From Pseudogracilibacillus sp037071985 (GTDB lineage Bacteria; Bacillota; Bacilli; Bacillales; Amphibacillaceae), in assembly GCF_037071985.1 (NCBI RefSeq), contig NZ_JAXHDF010000001.1, positions 1 through 64,000 on the forward strand: 64,000 bases of DNA, read 5' to 3'. Under the pieces are notes generated by a model. It made no database searches and had not been told where the DNA came from. It saw only the letters and a program-made list of their open reading frames with translations. How positions within the stretch are numbered: the stretch's first letter is position 1; every line of letters begins with the position of its first letter. The translations under genes were made by a program, and so were the position numbers. Below are positions 1 through 8,697 of this stretch, in pieces.

Positions 1-31
1 ACTCATTACCTCTCTAAGAGGCAACTTCTCA

Positions 32-60
32 AGTATAACACTTATTAATTTCGGTGTCAA
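32..60 (-). promoter_or_regulatory. Strong sigma-A promoter pointing out of the left edge, rRNA-like
   Basis: On the minus strand there is a perfect TTGACA -35 box (55-60), a 17-bp spacer and a TATACT -10 box (32-37). Transcription would run leftwards out of the window. The near-consensus boxes directly downstream of a tRNA cluster are typical of rRNA operon promoters in Bacillaceae, but the transcribed gene is outside the window, so the target is inference. Confidence 0.7.
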
Positions 61-90
61 TACTTTTTCGTTTCTTTTTTTGAAACGATA

Positions 91-164
<74 letters not shown>

Positions 165-180
165 ATGTTAAAAAGTTTGG

Positions 181-251
181 AGCGGGTGATGGGGATCGAA
201 CCCACGACATCAGCTTGGAAGGCTGGAGTTTTACCACTAAACTACACCCGC
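181..251 (-). tRNA. tRNA-Gly (anticodon TCC)
   Basis: Minus-strand cloverleaf with acceptor GCGGGTG/CACCCGC, anticodon TCC in the loop CTTCCAA, T-loop GGTTCGATCCC and discriminator T, which fits glycine tRNAs. CCA is not encoded. Confidence 0.95.
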
Positions 252-326
252 TTGTTTTTTAAACACAAGAACTAATATATCACATTCAAAAAAAGGTTGC
301 AAGTACATTTTTAAAAAAGTTTTGTA

Positions 327-409
327 TGCGGTCGAGAGGACTTGAACCTCCACCGAGTCTCCCCGACTAGGCCCTCAACCTAGCGCGTCTGCCATTCCGC
401 CACGACCGC
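327..409 (-). tRNA. tRNA-Leu (anticodon GAG)
   Basis: Class II minus-strand tRNA with a long variable arm. The acceptor is GCGGTCG/CGACCGC, the anticodon stem is CTAGG/CCTAG with GAG in the loop, and the discriminator is A. CCA is not encoded. Confidence 0.94.
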
Positions 410-467
410 AAGACTTGCAATTCAATTGTCCTAAGACTATTGAATATTCTACGAAACAAAAAACAAG

Positions 468-540
468 TGAGCCATACAGGACTCGAACCTGTGACCCTCT
501 GATTAAAAGTCAGATGCTCTACCACCTGAGCTAATGGCTC
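468..540 (-). tRNA. tRNA-Lys (anticodon TTT)
   Basis: Minus-strand cloverleaf with acceptor GAGCCAT/ATGGCTC, anticodon TTT in loop CTTTTAA and discriminator A. CCA is not encoded. Confidence 0.95.
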
Positions 541-669
541 GTGTATCTATTCGATGTTTTACATTTTATAAGCAATTATAGTCATACATCTCATTCATTT
601 GCATTCGTTAAATATCAAAGAATAGAGCATCCATTTAAAACTCTAAAAATCACAGATAAAATGAATTCA

Positions 670-744
670 TGGCTGGGCTACTAGGATTCGAACCTAGGAG
701 TGACGGGACCAAAACCCGTTGCCTTACCGCTTGGCTATAGCCCA
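670..744 (-). tRNA. tRNA-Gln (anticodon TTG)
   Basis: Minus-strand cloverleaf with acceptor TGGGCTA/TAGCCCA, anticodon TTG in loop TTTTGGT and discriminator G. The 3' CCA is encoded at 670-672. Confidence 0.95.
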
Positions 745-787
745 ATCATTTCTGATAAAGCTTACCTATTATTCAAATAGATAAGAA

Positions 788-859
788 TGACCCGTACGGG
801 ATTCGAACCCGTGTTACCGCCGTGAAAGGGCGGTGTCTTAACCACTTGACCAACGGGCC
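788..859 (-). tRNA. tRNA-Glu (anticodon TTC)
   Basis: Minus-strand cloverleaf with acceptor GGCCCGT/ACGGGTC (one G-U pair), anticodon TTC in loop CTTTCAC and discriminator A. CCA is not encoded. Only 6 bp separate it from the serine tRNA upstream. Confidence 0.95.
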
Positions 860-865
860 AAAAAA

Positions 866-956
866 TGGCGGAGAAGGAGGGATTTGAACCCTCGCGTCGC
901 TTACGCGACCTACGCCCTTAGCAGGGGCGCCTCTTCAGCCTCTTGAGTACTTCCCC
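866..956 (-). tRNA. tRNA-Ser (anticodon GCT)
   Basis: Class II minus-strand tRNA with a long variable arm (GTCGCG...CGCGAC). The acceptor is GGGGAAG/CTTCTCC, the anticodon is GCT and the discriminator is G. CCA is encoded at 866-868. Confidence 0.95.
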
Positions 957-959
957 AAA

Positions 960-1034
960 TGGCTCCACAGGTAGGGTTCGAACCTACGACCGATCGGTTA
1001 ACAGCCGATTGCTCTACCACTGAGCTACTGTGGA
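960..1034 (-). tRNA. tRNA-Asn (anticodon GTT)
   Basis: Minus-strand cloverleaf with acceptor TCCACAG/CTGTGGA, anticodon GTT in loop CTGTTAA and discriminator G. CCA is encoded at 960-962. It is the first gene of the cluster and lies about 130 bp downstream of a strong promoter. Confidence 0.95.
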
Positions 1035-1172
1035 ATATGTTTAATATAGAAGTTTAATGAGGTGTTAGTTAATAAATCAGTGCCTTGTTATATTACTGCA
1101 CTCATCACAAACCTATTCATATTCATCGAACTAGTTATCATTTGTTACTGCAAAATTACAGCAGCAAGAATT

Positions 1173-1201
1173 AATATACATTATTTTTTAAAGGTTGTCA
1201 A
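1173..1201 (-). promoter_or_regulatory. Promoter of the tRNA cluster
   Basis: Minus-strand TTGACA (1196-1201), 17-bp spacer, TATATT (1173-1178). It faces the tRNA-Asn gene and is the best sigma-A match in the 650-bp gap, so it probably drives all eight tRNAs. Confidence 0.7.
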
Positions 1202-1492
1202 CAGACAAATAAAAATTATTTTTTATGTATTTTTAACTTCTTTAAATCTAACATGCAGAGCATAGTGTAGTCAATTTTTTTGTTGTTAAAATAAAAAAAT
1301 ATCTTCAATTAATATTTACGTTTATTTTTCTTCCTTATATACTATTCCGAAACGATGGTTTATTAAATAAAAGGATAACTTCATTTCCATTAGCAACTAT
1401 AATAGTGTTAGTAGAAATCACACATCATATTTTATCCTTTTTTGGCATGATTGAATTTCTGTACCATAACGTCGAAAAACATTTATTCAAAA

Positions 1493-1520
1493 AATCTTCC
1501 GAAAAGTATCGGAGGTTTTT
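1493..1520. terminator. Possible bidirectional terminator hairpin
   Basis: The stem CTTCCGA/TCGGAGG has a 6-nt loop and is followed by T6 on plus and preceded by a short A-run. No gene ends immediately beside it, so its purpose is unclear. Confidence 0.45.
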
Positions 1521-1652
1521 TAATATATATAGAAGAAGTCTTCTTAATAAAGTAAGTATCTCAGAAAGTCAGTAAGGAAATTTCTCTCTAATTGTAACTA
1601 TTAGAGATCTTTGATAAAACTCATATTCCATCCACCTATTATTGCACAAAAT

Positions 1653-1686
1653 AAAAACTCCCTCATATTATATAATTCAAGGGAGC
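1653..1686 (-). terminator. mazF terminator
   Basis: On minus, CTCCCTTGA...TATGAGGGAG followed by T5. It lies 7 bp past the mazF stop codon. Confidence 0.75.
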
Positions 1687-1692
1687 CTGCCA

Positions 1693-2061
1693 TTATTGGT
1701 CATCATATAGACTTTTAAAACCTAAACCTAGGCTTATTTCCAAAGCATGATTTATTTCTTTCATTGTATCTGTATCTAGTTTCGTTATTTTATCTGTTAA
1801 TCGTTGCTTATCTAATGTTCTAATTTGTTCTAGTAGAATAACCGAATCACGTTCAAATCCATGTTTTTCAGCTCTAATTTCAACATGGGTCGGTAGTTTT
1901 GCCTTTTGGATTTGGGCGGTAATTGCAGCAACGATAACAGTTGGACTAAATCGATTACCGATATCATTCTGGATAACCAACACCGGCCGCACGCCTCCCT
2001 GCTCAGACCCTACTACCGGTGAGAGGTCAGCGAAATATACTTCGCCCCTTTGAACGATCAA
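1693..2061 (-). CDS. ndoA: MazF/EndoA family mRNA interferase toxin
   Basis: A 122-residue PemK/MazF-type endoribonuclease that cleaves single-stranded mRNA at short motifs and is held inactive by the antitoxin encoded just upstream. The sequence is nearly identical to the Bacillus subtilis EndoA through the N-terminal two thirds: RGEVYFADLSPVVGSEQGG, then RPVLVIQND and an SVILLEQIRT segment near residue 75, which is the conserved catalytic region. The C-terminus carries about six extra residues compared with the 116-residue EndoA. It starts 4 bp after mazE, as in an operon, and ends at a terminator. In B. subtilis the stress operon rsbR-sigB follows this gene; here tRNA genes follow. Confidence 0.96.
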   Translation of the reverse strand: MIVQRGEVYFADLSPVVGSEQGGVRPVLVIQNDIGNRFSPTVIVAAITAQIQKAKLPTHVEIRAEKHGFERDSVILLEQIRTLDKQRLTDKITKLDTDTMKEINHALEISLGLGFKSLYDDQ

Positions 2062-2065
2062 ATCG

Positions 2066-2347
2066 CTACACCCCGATCACTAAGCGGTCTGAGGTAATTT
2101 TAGCCTCCTCTTCAGCTAAAAATGCTTCCGAACAAAGATTTAAATTAATTCTGGCCATCTCTTCATAGCCTTTTTGCATAGACTCATGAAGTTGACGAAT
2201 TTCTTTTTTATATTGGACATAATTTTTCGTCGCTTGATAAATTAAGTCATTAATATCCTTATTCTCATGCTTTGCCATTCCATCCACCTCAATGAATAGA
2301 TTTTTTGGTAATCTGACTAAGACTTCCTCTAACCTGTCTGGCAACAC
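2066..2347 (-). CDS. ndoAI: MazE/EndoAI family antitoxin
   Basis: A 93-94 residue antitoxin for the adjacent MazF. The N-terminal part looks like a ribbon-helix-helix DNA-binding domain, and the C-terminal segment around EEMARINLNL and SEAFLAEEEA matches the toxin-binding tail of B. subtilis EndoAI. The start is ambiguous. GGAGG lies only 3 nt before ATG (2350), 6 nt before an in-frame GTG (2347) and 9 nt before an in-frame TTG (2344). The GTG is chosen on spacing. It is cotranscribed with mazF and probably autoregulated, as in other mazEF systems (inference). Confidence 0.93.
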   Translation of the reverse strand: MLPDRLEEVLVRLPKNLFIEVDGMAKHENKDINDLIYQATKNYVQYKKEIRQLHESMQKGYEEMARINLNLCSEAFLAEEEAKITSDRLVIGV

Positions 2348-2441
2348 CATACACCTCCGCTGATAGTTAAACGACCTATGAAATTCTTCTTTAATAGTAT
2401 CATTTTACCTACCGAATTGCAAAAGGAAATAGTCACTTTTT

Positions 2442-3554
2442 TTATACATAAACTCGTGGGATTCGACTTGTCAGCATACATGGTATCTCATAATTAATTG
2501 TATCTAAATGGTTCGCTAGATCATCCATTTCTATTATAGCACCGTTATTTTCACCGATTAAAGTAACCTTTTGACCAACTTCATATGGTTGATCTAGTTC
2601 TATCATCATCACGTCCATACAAATACGACCAACAATAGGCATCTTTTTTCCATTTAATAATACATGAAAGTCCTGCAAGCTTCTTCTCCATCCATCTCCA
2701 TATCCAATTGGAACAGTTCCTATCCATGTATCCTTTTCTGCACAAAAAGTTGCTCCATAGCTAACACATTCACCGGCTATTATTTTCTTCACCTGAATTA
2801 ATTCACTATGCAATGACATTGCCTGTTTTAAATCTACTGAATTTAATCCTCTGATCGGAATAGATGGATACAAGCCATACATTGCCACTCCAAAACGAGT
2901 ATACTGGTGCATTTTATCCGGATATTGAATACCTGCGGCACTATTACCTATATGGGTCATTAGTGGTCCTGGATGAAGCGTCGCAAGAGACTCTAACATT
3001 TTTTCATATCGTTTACACTGCTCCTCGAACAATTCAGATCCTATTTCGTCAGCAGTTGCAAAATGAGTATATGCACCTGTGAGCTTTACATTATCCATAT
3101 GTCGAACCATCTCAACGATTTCTTCTAATTCATTCAACGTACAGACTCCTGTTCGATTCATTCCCGTTTCAAATTCCACATGAAGATCTAATGTTTTTTC
3201 AAATTTATCATTATCAATATTTTTCAACCAGTCGATTTGAAATACAGAAAGGGTAATGCCTAGATTTGCAGCTACATAAGCATATGCTGGTGGAACTCTT
3301 CCAATGACTAAAATAGGTGCTTTTATTCCATTTTCTCTTAGTTTAACTGCTTCTTCTAAGAGAGCCACCATTAAAAAGTCTACACCTACATTGAGCGCTG
3401 TTTGGGCAACTTGAACACTTCCATGTCCATATCCATTTGCCTTTACTACGCCCATTATTTTTCGTTTATCAGGGAGTAATTTTTTTAGTTGTTGTATATT
3501 ATATCCAATTGCCTCTAAATTTATTTCAGCCCAAGTATTTCGGTATTGTTTCAT
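2442..3554 (-). CDS. alr: Alanine racemase
   Basis: Pyridoxal-phosphate enzyme that interconverts L- and D-alanine for peptidoglycan. It has 370 residues, a normal length. The PLP-binding lysine is in the N-terminal motif VVKANGYGHG (near residue 38), the catalytic tyrosine region SYGATF is near residue 265, and the motif GYGDGW follows near residue 284. The alr-mazE-mazF order with ydcC and acpS upstream is the same as in B. subtilis. It starts with ATG after an AAGGAG-type site. Confidence 0.97.
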   Translation of the reverse strand: MKQYRNTWAEINLEAIGYNIQQLKKLLPDKRKIMGVVKANGYGHGSVQVAQTALNVGVDFLMVALLEEAVKLRENGIKAPILVIGRVPPAYAYVAANLGITLSVFQIDWLKNIDNDKFEKTLDLHVEFETGMNRTGVCTLNELEEIVEMVRHMDNVKLTGAYTHFATADEIGSELFEEQCKRYEKMLESLATLHPGPLMTHIGNSAAGIQYPDKMHQYTRFGVAMYGLYPSIPIRGLNSVDLKQAMSLHSELIQVKKIIAGECVSYGATFCAEKDTWIGTVPIGYGDGWRRSLQDFHVLLNGKKMPIVGRICMDVMMIELDQPYEVGQKVTLIGENNGAIIEMDDLANHLDTINYEIPCMLTSRIPRVYV

Positions 3555-3667
3555 ATAGTTACTCCTTTCAACACGGCCATTAATAATTGTAGTTCTGCTT
3601 GAATTCTACTCTATAATTTTCTATATTTCAACCCCATTGTAAGCGTTAGCAAATCCGTAGACAAACA

Positions 3668-3696
3668 AAAAAAGCAGACCCTTATTCAGAGACTGC
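3668..3696 (-). terminator. Terminator after the YdcC-like lipoprotein gene
   Basis: On minus, AGCAG...CTGCT with extra internal pairs, followed by T7. It sits 12 bp past the stop codon. Confidence 0.75.
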
Positions 3697-3707
3697 TCAA
3701 AATGCGC

Positions 3708-4736
3708 TTATTTTATTTCTTGCCCTTCAATGGACGAGGCGACATCAATTAGTTCTTCCATTGTCATGTCTTCACTTGCTAAATAAAAATTGGTCCCGTT
3801 ATAGTTCCATTCGATCGTATTATTAGTGATCGCTCCCACACTGAATCCTAAGTTTACAACGTCTCCAACTACCTCCTGCACCATGTCTCCTGAAGTCGGA
3901 ACAACATCTGTTCTTTCTTGAATAAGGGTAAAGTTCCGTTCGCCTTTAAATGTCATGATTACACGTTCTCCCTCATCGATTGTTACCTCTTGCTTTTCAA
4001 CTAATTCAGCACCCAATGTTTTTAATGGATACATGACAGATATTTCTTCTAATTGGTCCATATTAGAAACTGACGTATCAGCCAATGTCTCTTCAAGAAT
4101 AGCCTCTCGATCAAAATCACTTTTAGCAAAGTCTGGATTCATATCCATGCCGTCAAAAGTAACTTCTACGAGAACATTTTTATCTTTGTCCATAATTTTA
4201 ACCCCTGTTGGTGTATAACTTTTCTTATCGAAGGATACTTCTTGATAGGGTAGGTTCGTTGAGTTTTGATAGTTAGTCTTTGTTAAAAAAACATAATGAG
4301 TTTCTGTATCAGTAAACGTTGCTTCTTTATCGATTAAAACATCATTGACTAAGGATTGATATAAATATGGCTGACTGCTATTCTCCGGCCAGTCAGTTTG
4401 AAATTTAAAACTTTTTTTGAGGGCAGGAGTTAATACAAATACTCCTTCCTCATTTTTCAAGATAACTTGCCCGCCTTCCTCTTCCTCATTTTCAAGTCCG
4501 ACTCGATAAAAGTCCTCTTGTCCTTTTTTATACCAGACATCTACCTCATAACTTCTTTCTTCTTGTCCTGTTTTCATCGTCATTTGTGCCTCTACTTTGT
4601 AACCGTTCATGTCACCTAATGTTCCTTCAATTTTTTTAATGACGCTTTCTTGGGACTTACTACCGCACCCTGCAACCACTAACGAAAGTAGACCGATAAA
4701 AATTAGCAATGTGAAATGCTTTTTATTTTTCGTCAT
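3708..4736 (-). CDS. ydcC: YdcC-like lipoprotein, LolA-like fold
   Basis: A 342-residue secreted lipoprotein. The N-terminus has a short basic region, a hydrophobic stretch and the lipobox LVVAGC, with the lipidated cysteine near residue 24. The rest resembles the LolA/LolB-like beta-sheet fold of the B. subtilis sporulation-associated protein YdcC, including a C-terminal DUF4367-type region (residues about 240-340). The gene lies between acpS and alr exactly as in B. subtilis. The biochemical function is unknown; the family assignment comes from sequence character and synteny. Confidence 0.88.
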   Translation of the reverse strand: MTKNKKHFTLLIFIGLLSLVVAGCGSKSQESVIKKIEGTLGDMNGYKVEAQMTMKTGQEERSYEVDVWYKKGQEDFYRVGLENEEEEGGQVILKNEEGVFVLTPALKKSFKFQTDWPENSSQPYLYQSLVNDVLIDKEATFTDTETHYVFLTKTNYQNSTNLPYQEVSFDKKSYTPTGVKIMDKDKNVLVEVTFDGMDMNPDFAKSDFDREAILEETLADTSVSNMDQLEEISVMYPLKTLGAELVEKQEVTIDEGERVIMTFKGERNFTLIQERTDVVPTSGDMVQEVVGDVVNLGFSVGAITNNTIEWNYNGTNFYLASEDMTMEELIDVASSIEGQEIK

Positions 4737-4881
4737 ACACCTATCCCCTTTGTCTCATATTCGCTAAAAAGGACTGCTCTGTTTTTTAACAAGAACTCCT
4801 TCTCACCTGCACTAAACTATATGAGACAAGTTTTACATTTATGCAAAAGTTATTTTATTTATCAAGGATAAAAATCAATGG

Positions 4882-5238
4882 TTACTTAGTGATGATAATT
4901 TGTGCTACAGCATATTCTTTACTATGGGAGATAGAGATATAAATATTCTTTGACTCGTATCCTTCCACATAGATAGTAGGAGCTCCACTTGAATTTGAGA
5001 CTATTTCAATATGCTGGAAACTTAATTTACCAATTCCAGTTCCTGTTGCTTTCGCAAATGCTTCTTTTGCAGCAAATCTACCTGCGAGATATTCAATTTT
5101 ACGATGGTGCTGTTTAAACGAATGGTAGCGTGCCTGCTCACGTTTTGTTAGAATGCGCTCAATAAAACGTTCATTTCGTAATACAGCATTTTTTATTCTA
5201 TTTAGCTCAATAATATCGATTCCAATTCCATTTATCAT
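4882..5238 (-). CDS. acpS: Holo-[acyl-carrier-protein] synthase
   Basis: A 118-residue 4'-phosphopantetheinyl transferase that activates the acyl carrier protein of fatty acid synthesis using CoA. The N-terminal motif GIGIDIIEL supplies the magnesium-binding aspartate (D8), RFAAKEAFAKA near residue 54 supplies the second acidic ligand and catalytic region, and SISHS near residue 104 is also typical. Length is normal. The divergent neighbour is the rhomboid gene, as in B. subtilis. Confidence 0.97.
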   Translation of the reverse strand: MINGIGIDIIELNRIKNAVLRNERFIERILTKREQARYHSFKQHHRKIEYLAGRFAAKEAFAKATGTGIGKLSFQHIEIVSNSSGAPTIYVEGYESKNIYISISHSKEYAVAQIIITK

Positions 5239-5417
5239 ATCTATTCATTACCTTTCGAAAAAATCACTTCTTATTTAACTTCATTTCAAACTGCAATTCA
5301 AATACTTTTTATATGTTTATTTAGTACCTACACACTTAATACTAATCATTATACATGACTTCATGTTTTAGAAGGATTATATTATAAATCAAAGCTATTT
5401 AAAACGGAGAGGATAAT

Positions 5418-6188
5418 ATGTTTGTACGTACAGAACGAAGTGTTAAAGATTTTATGCGTTTTTATCCGATCATTTCCATACTCGTTGCCATTAATCTTCT
5501 ACTTTGGTTAATCATTGATGTTTTGCACTTACCTATTGGTTATACAATAATTAATTGGGGAATCGGTCATAATCTGTCTGTATCACAAGGAGAATATTGG
5601 CGATTAATTACCCCTATTTTTTTACACGGTGGCTTAGGTCATGTAGTATTTAACTCCTTTGCGCTTGTTTTATTTGGACCAGCTCTTGAACAAATGCTTG
5701 GTAAAACAAAATTTATTTTTGCTTATTTCTTCACTGGTATAGCAGGAAATGTTGGTACATATATAATTGCTCCTGTATCGATCACTCCACATTTAGGTGC
5801 ATCTGGAGCCATTTACGGTTTATTAGGAATTTATATCTTTATGAGCTTGTTCCGGAAAGATTTAATCGACCGGGGTAATGCTCAGATAGTAACTGTCATA
5901 TTTATTATGGGATTGTTCATGACTTTTGTTCAACCAAACATTAATATTGCAGCACATATCTTCGGTTTTATTGGCGGGTTTGCTCTTGGGCCCATTATTT
6001 TGATTAATACGCAACCTTTTTCTATGGAACGGAATCTATCCCGTCAAAAAAGAAACGGCAGAGATGTACAATTTAATCCGAATAGATGGAGTAGAAAAAG
6101 AATTCTCCCTAGAGGTATAAGCAAATATATTTTATGGATTATTTTGGGTTTACTCGCCTTATTAGGATTAATGAGCCGTTTTTTCTGA
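5418..6188 (+). CDS. Rhomboid family intramembrane serine protease
   Basis: A 256-residue membrane protein with about six to seven helices. It has the rhomboid hallmarks: H-G-G-L-G-H with N in the second helix (residues about 74-83), the catalytic serine in GASGAIYG (near residue 136), and the catalytic histidine in AAHIFGF (near residue 187). Rhomboids cleave transmembrane substrates within the bilayer. It matches B. subtilis ydcA by position, divergent from acpS. An AACGGAGAGG site precedes the ATG by about 6 nt. Confidence 0.93.
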   Translation: MFVRTERSVKDFMRFYPIISILVAINLLLWLIIDVLHLPIGYTIINWGIGHNLSVSQGEYWRLITPIFLHGGLGHVVFNSFALVLFGPALEQMLGKTKFIFAYFFTGIAGNVGTYIIAPVSITPHLGASGAIYGLLGIYIFMSLFRKDLIDRGNAQIVTVIFIMGLFMTFVQPNINIAAHIFGFIGGFALGPIILINTQPFSMERNLSRQKRNGRDVQFNPNRWSRKRILPRGISKYILWIILGLLALLGLMSRFF

Positions 6189-6305
6189 CAAAATGATCAC
6201 TTACCCATCTTGATTTTGCGAATTAATATTCATTTGTTAAAATAGATAGAGTAGCGTATTGCCACTGTATAAAAATAACTACTAATAGAAGTGGTGGTGA
6301 ATATT

Positions 6306-7166
6306 TTGTTAGATTACTTACTCGAGCATCATTCCCTTTATACGTTATTTAAGCTGCATTGGATTCTTATATTAATAATCATTGTTTTTCTTTATAATAG
6401 AAAATTAGTCAAGTCACCTATTTATCCAGTCTCAGCTAGCCAAAAGTTTTACTTTTACACTGCAATCATTCTTTTTACAGTTGTAAAAGCTACACCATTA
6501 GATGTCATTGCAACCCATTATTTATTTAGTGCCCATGTTTTACAACTTACTCTAACTTACTTTATAGCAATTCCTTTATTTATTTTAAGTTTTCCTGTTA
6601 ATTTTCTGCGTCAATATATTTGGAATCATCGTACTAAATTTGCACTTAACATCCTAGCTCACCCTTGGCTAACACTAATTACTTTTAATGGATTGCTGAC
6701 GATTTATCTTATCCCAGCTGTTTTCAATATCGTTCATACAAATATCGTTCTATCTTTTATCACACAGGTTATCTTATTTGGAAGTGCTATTTTTATGTGG
6801 TGGGTCATTATCCATCCGGTTCCAGAAATAAAAGGACTCGATTATTTACTTCGGGCACTCTATATTTTCTTAGCTTCACTTGCACTCTTTCCAATTGGAT
6901 TTTTTTATGTCATTATTCAAAACGCTCACTTTCCAGTGTATATTCCCGTTGAAAGAGAATTAATTCATGCCTTAACTTCGATTTACGATCAACAGTTAGC
7001 TGGAGGAATTTTAAAAGTATTACAATTAGGAAGTTATTCTTTTGCCTTATTAATTTTATTATTTAAATGGGGAAAACAAGAAGAAGCGAAAGAAGGACAA
7101 GTAGAAGAAGAACATATTCGATATGCACGTGGGGTTGTAATCCATTTGGACAGAGATAAAAAATAA
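6306..7166 (+). CDS. ctaG: CtaG family cytochrome c oxidase assembly protein
   Basis: A polytopic membrane protein of about 286 residues with seven predicted helices, matching the caa3-type CtaG family that helps assemble cytochrome c oxidase. Supporting features are a HxLFSAHVLQ-type segment (near residue 75), HPWLTLITFNG, and MWWVIIHPVPE. A TTG at 6306 is preferred as start because GGTGGTG lies 6 nt upstream; a GTG at 6291 would overlap that site. No cytochrome oxidase genes are present nearby. It ends in a shared convergent terminator. Confidence 0.88.
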   Translation: MLDYLLEHHSLYTLFKLHWILILIIIVFLYNRKLVKSPIYPVSASQKFYFYTAIILFTVVKATPLDVIATHYLFSAHVLQLTLTYFIAIPLFILSFPVNFLRQYIWNHRTKFALNILAHPWLTLITFNGLLTIYLIPAVFNIVHTNIVLSFITQVILFGSAIFMWWVIIHPVPEIKGLDYLLRALYIFLASLALFPIGFFYVIIQNAHFPVYIPVERELIHALTSIYDQQLAGGILKVLQLGSYSFALLILLFKWGKQEEAKEGQVEEEHIRYARGVVIHLDRDKK

Positions 7167-7170
7167 CGAT

Positions 7171-7204
7171 AAAAAAGAAGCTTACAAGATAGCTTCTTTT
7201 TTCG
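7171..7204. terminator. Convergent bidirectional terminator (ctaG / thiolase)
   Basis: AAAAAAGAAGCT...AGCTTCTTTTTT, an almost perfect hairpin with A- and T-tracts on both sides, between two convergent genes. Confidence 0.9.
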
Positions 7205-7216
7205 TTTATTTTATTT

Positions 7217-8365
7217 TCACACCCGCTCTATAATGGTCGCATTCGCCATTCCCATTCCCTCACAAATAGCAAGTAAACCATATTTACCATTAATCCGTTC
7301 TAATTCATTCATTAATGATACAAATAGTTTCGTTCCTGTAGCACCTAAAGGATGACCTAAAGCTATTGCCCCTCCATTTACATTTAATTTTTCAGGGTCT
7401 ACTTTCATATCTTGCAGCCAAGCAAGGGGGATTGGTGCAAAAGCTTCATTTACTTCGAAACGGTCTATATCTTCTATAGAAAGCCCCGCTCTTTTCAATA
7501 CTAATCTTGTCGCTTCTATTGGTCCAGTTAACATTAAAGTTGGATCTGAACCAATAACTGTACGAGCAATAATTTTAGCACGTGGCTTTAATCCTAACTC
7601 ATCTGCTTTTTCTCGAGACATAAGTAAAACGGCACTTGCCCCATCGCTCATTTGACTTGCATTTCCTGCCGTAATTTTACCATTTTCTTTAAATACGGAC
7701 TTTAACTTACCTAAAACTTCTAATGATGTCTCACTTCTTGGGCCTTCGTCTTGTTTAAACAGATAGGGATCCCCATCTTCTCCTTCTACTTCAATTGGAA
7801 CGATTTCATTGTCGTAATGCCCTTCGCTCATTGCTTTTAGAGCTAGTTGATGACTTTTTAAAGAAAACTCATCTAATTCCTTTCTTGAAAAACCCCATTT
7901 ATCAGCAATCATTTCAGCGGAAATTCCTTGATTTACAATCTCATGTTTGGAAGTAAGTTTTTCACTAGGTTTGGTATTTCCGATGTTTGCAAACATCGGG
8001 GCTCTTGTCATACTTTCAACTCCCCCAGCAATAATAATATCCATATCACCTGAAGCAATCGCCTGGGAAGCAAAGTGAACCGCTTGCTGACTCGATCCAC
8101 ATTGACGATCAATTGTTACTCCCGGGACAGACACTGGAAATCCTGCAATTAAAGCAGCCGTTCGAGCAATATTCATCGCTTGCTCGTTAACTTGCGTCAC
8201 GCAACCGGCAATCACATCCTCTACAGCAGATTTATCTATCCCTGCACGACGCACTACTTCCTCAAGTATTACTGCAAAAAGATCATCTGCCCGGTAATGG
8301 CTCAACGCACCATTTCTTCGCCCAACAGCTGTACGACAACCTTCAACTATAACAACTTCTCGCAT
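7217..8365 (-). CDS. Acetyl-CoA C-acyltransferase (thiolase)
   Basis: A 382-residue thiolase that cleaves 3-ketoacyl-CoA or condenses two acetyl-CoA. The nucleophilic cysteine is in DRQCGSSQQA (near residue 88). GHPLGATGTK, with the active histidine, is near residue 340, and the second cysteine is in the C-terminal CEGMGMANA, where many thiolases have CIGGGQG. The variant ending is common in one FadA-like subfamily. It is monocistronic here, with no acyl-CoA dehydrogenase or ligase beside it, so whether it degrades fatty acids or makes acetoacetyl-CoA cannot be told. Confidence 0.92.
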   Translation of the reverse strand: MREVVIVEGCRTAVGRRNGALSHYRADDLFAVILEEVVRRAGIDKSAVEDVIAGCVTQVNEQAMNIARTAALIAGFPVSVPGVTIDRQCGSSQQAVHFASQAIASGDMDIIIAGGVESMTRAPMFANIGNTKPSEKLTSKHEIVNQGISAEMIADKWGFSRKELDEFSLKSHQLALKAMSEGHYDNEIVPIEVEGEDGDPYLFKQDEGPRSETSLEVLGKLKSVFKENGKITAGNASQMSDGASAVLLMSREKADELGLKPRAKIIARTVIGSDPTLMLTGPIEATRLVLKRAGLSIEDIDRFEVNEAFAPIPLAWLQDMKVDPEKLNVNGGAIALGHPLGATGTKLFVSLMNELERINGKYGLLAICEGMGMANATIIERV

Positions 8366-8697
8366 ACTTACACCTCTTTTTTTCTTCTACCATTATTATA
8401 CAATGTTACCTTCCATTATGAAACCGCTTTAATAAAAGCATTCTAACGATGTAGTTTCTCAACAATGAATTAAGCGAAACGTCTAAGTAAAAAAGCGAAT
8501 CTAGGAAATTAATATAACGAATAGTATCCAATCCTTCCCCCAAAATGGACAATCTTAGAAATAAAGTAACGAATAGCGTCTAATCGTTACATAAAAATAA
8601 GAAAAATCCGAATTGATTCAATACAAATATACTGAATCAGCTTTCGAATTTTTCTTTACAAAAACACTTTTATAAAACCTTTCAACTAAACAAAATC
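8366..8697. other. Non-coding gap with degenerate tandem repeats
   Basis: Between the start of the thiolase gene and the end of essC. It holds an imperfect direct repeat with a period of about 52 bp: AACGAATAG plus following sequence at 8516 and 8568, with a more decayed unit from 8472. The essC terminator is at 8599-8656. No coding potential was seen. Confidence 0.55.
8599..8656 (-). terminator. Terminator of the type VII secretion operon
   Basis: An interrupted inverted repeat, AAGAAAAAT..GAA..GATTCA / TGAATC..TTCGAATTTTTCTT, about 40 bp past the essC stop codon. The A/T tracts allow function on either strand. Confidence 0.7.

Larger units (their letters stand above)
1035..1692. other. Gene-poor AT-rich gap between tRNA cluster and mazF
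   Basis: The gap holds the tRNA promoter (1173-1201), a hairpin with T-runs on both sides near 1495-1520, and the mazF terminator (1653-1686). A 67-codon plus-strand reading frame at 1062-1265 has no ribosome binding site and no recognisable protein features, so no gene is called. Confidence 0.6.

Noticed and set aside
1062..1265. 67-codon plus-strand frame in the gap before mazF
   Set aside because: No ribosome binding site, no protein features, and it overlaps the tRNA promoter.
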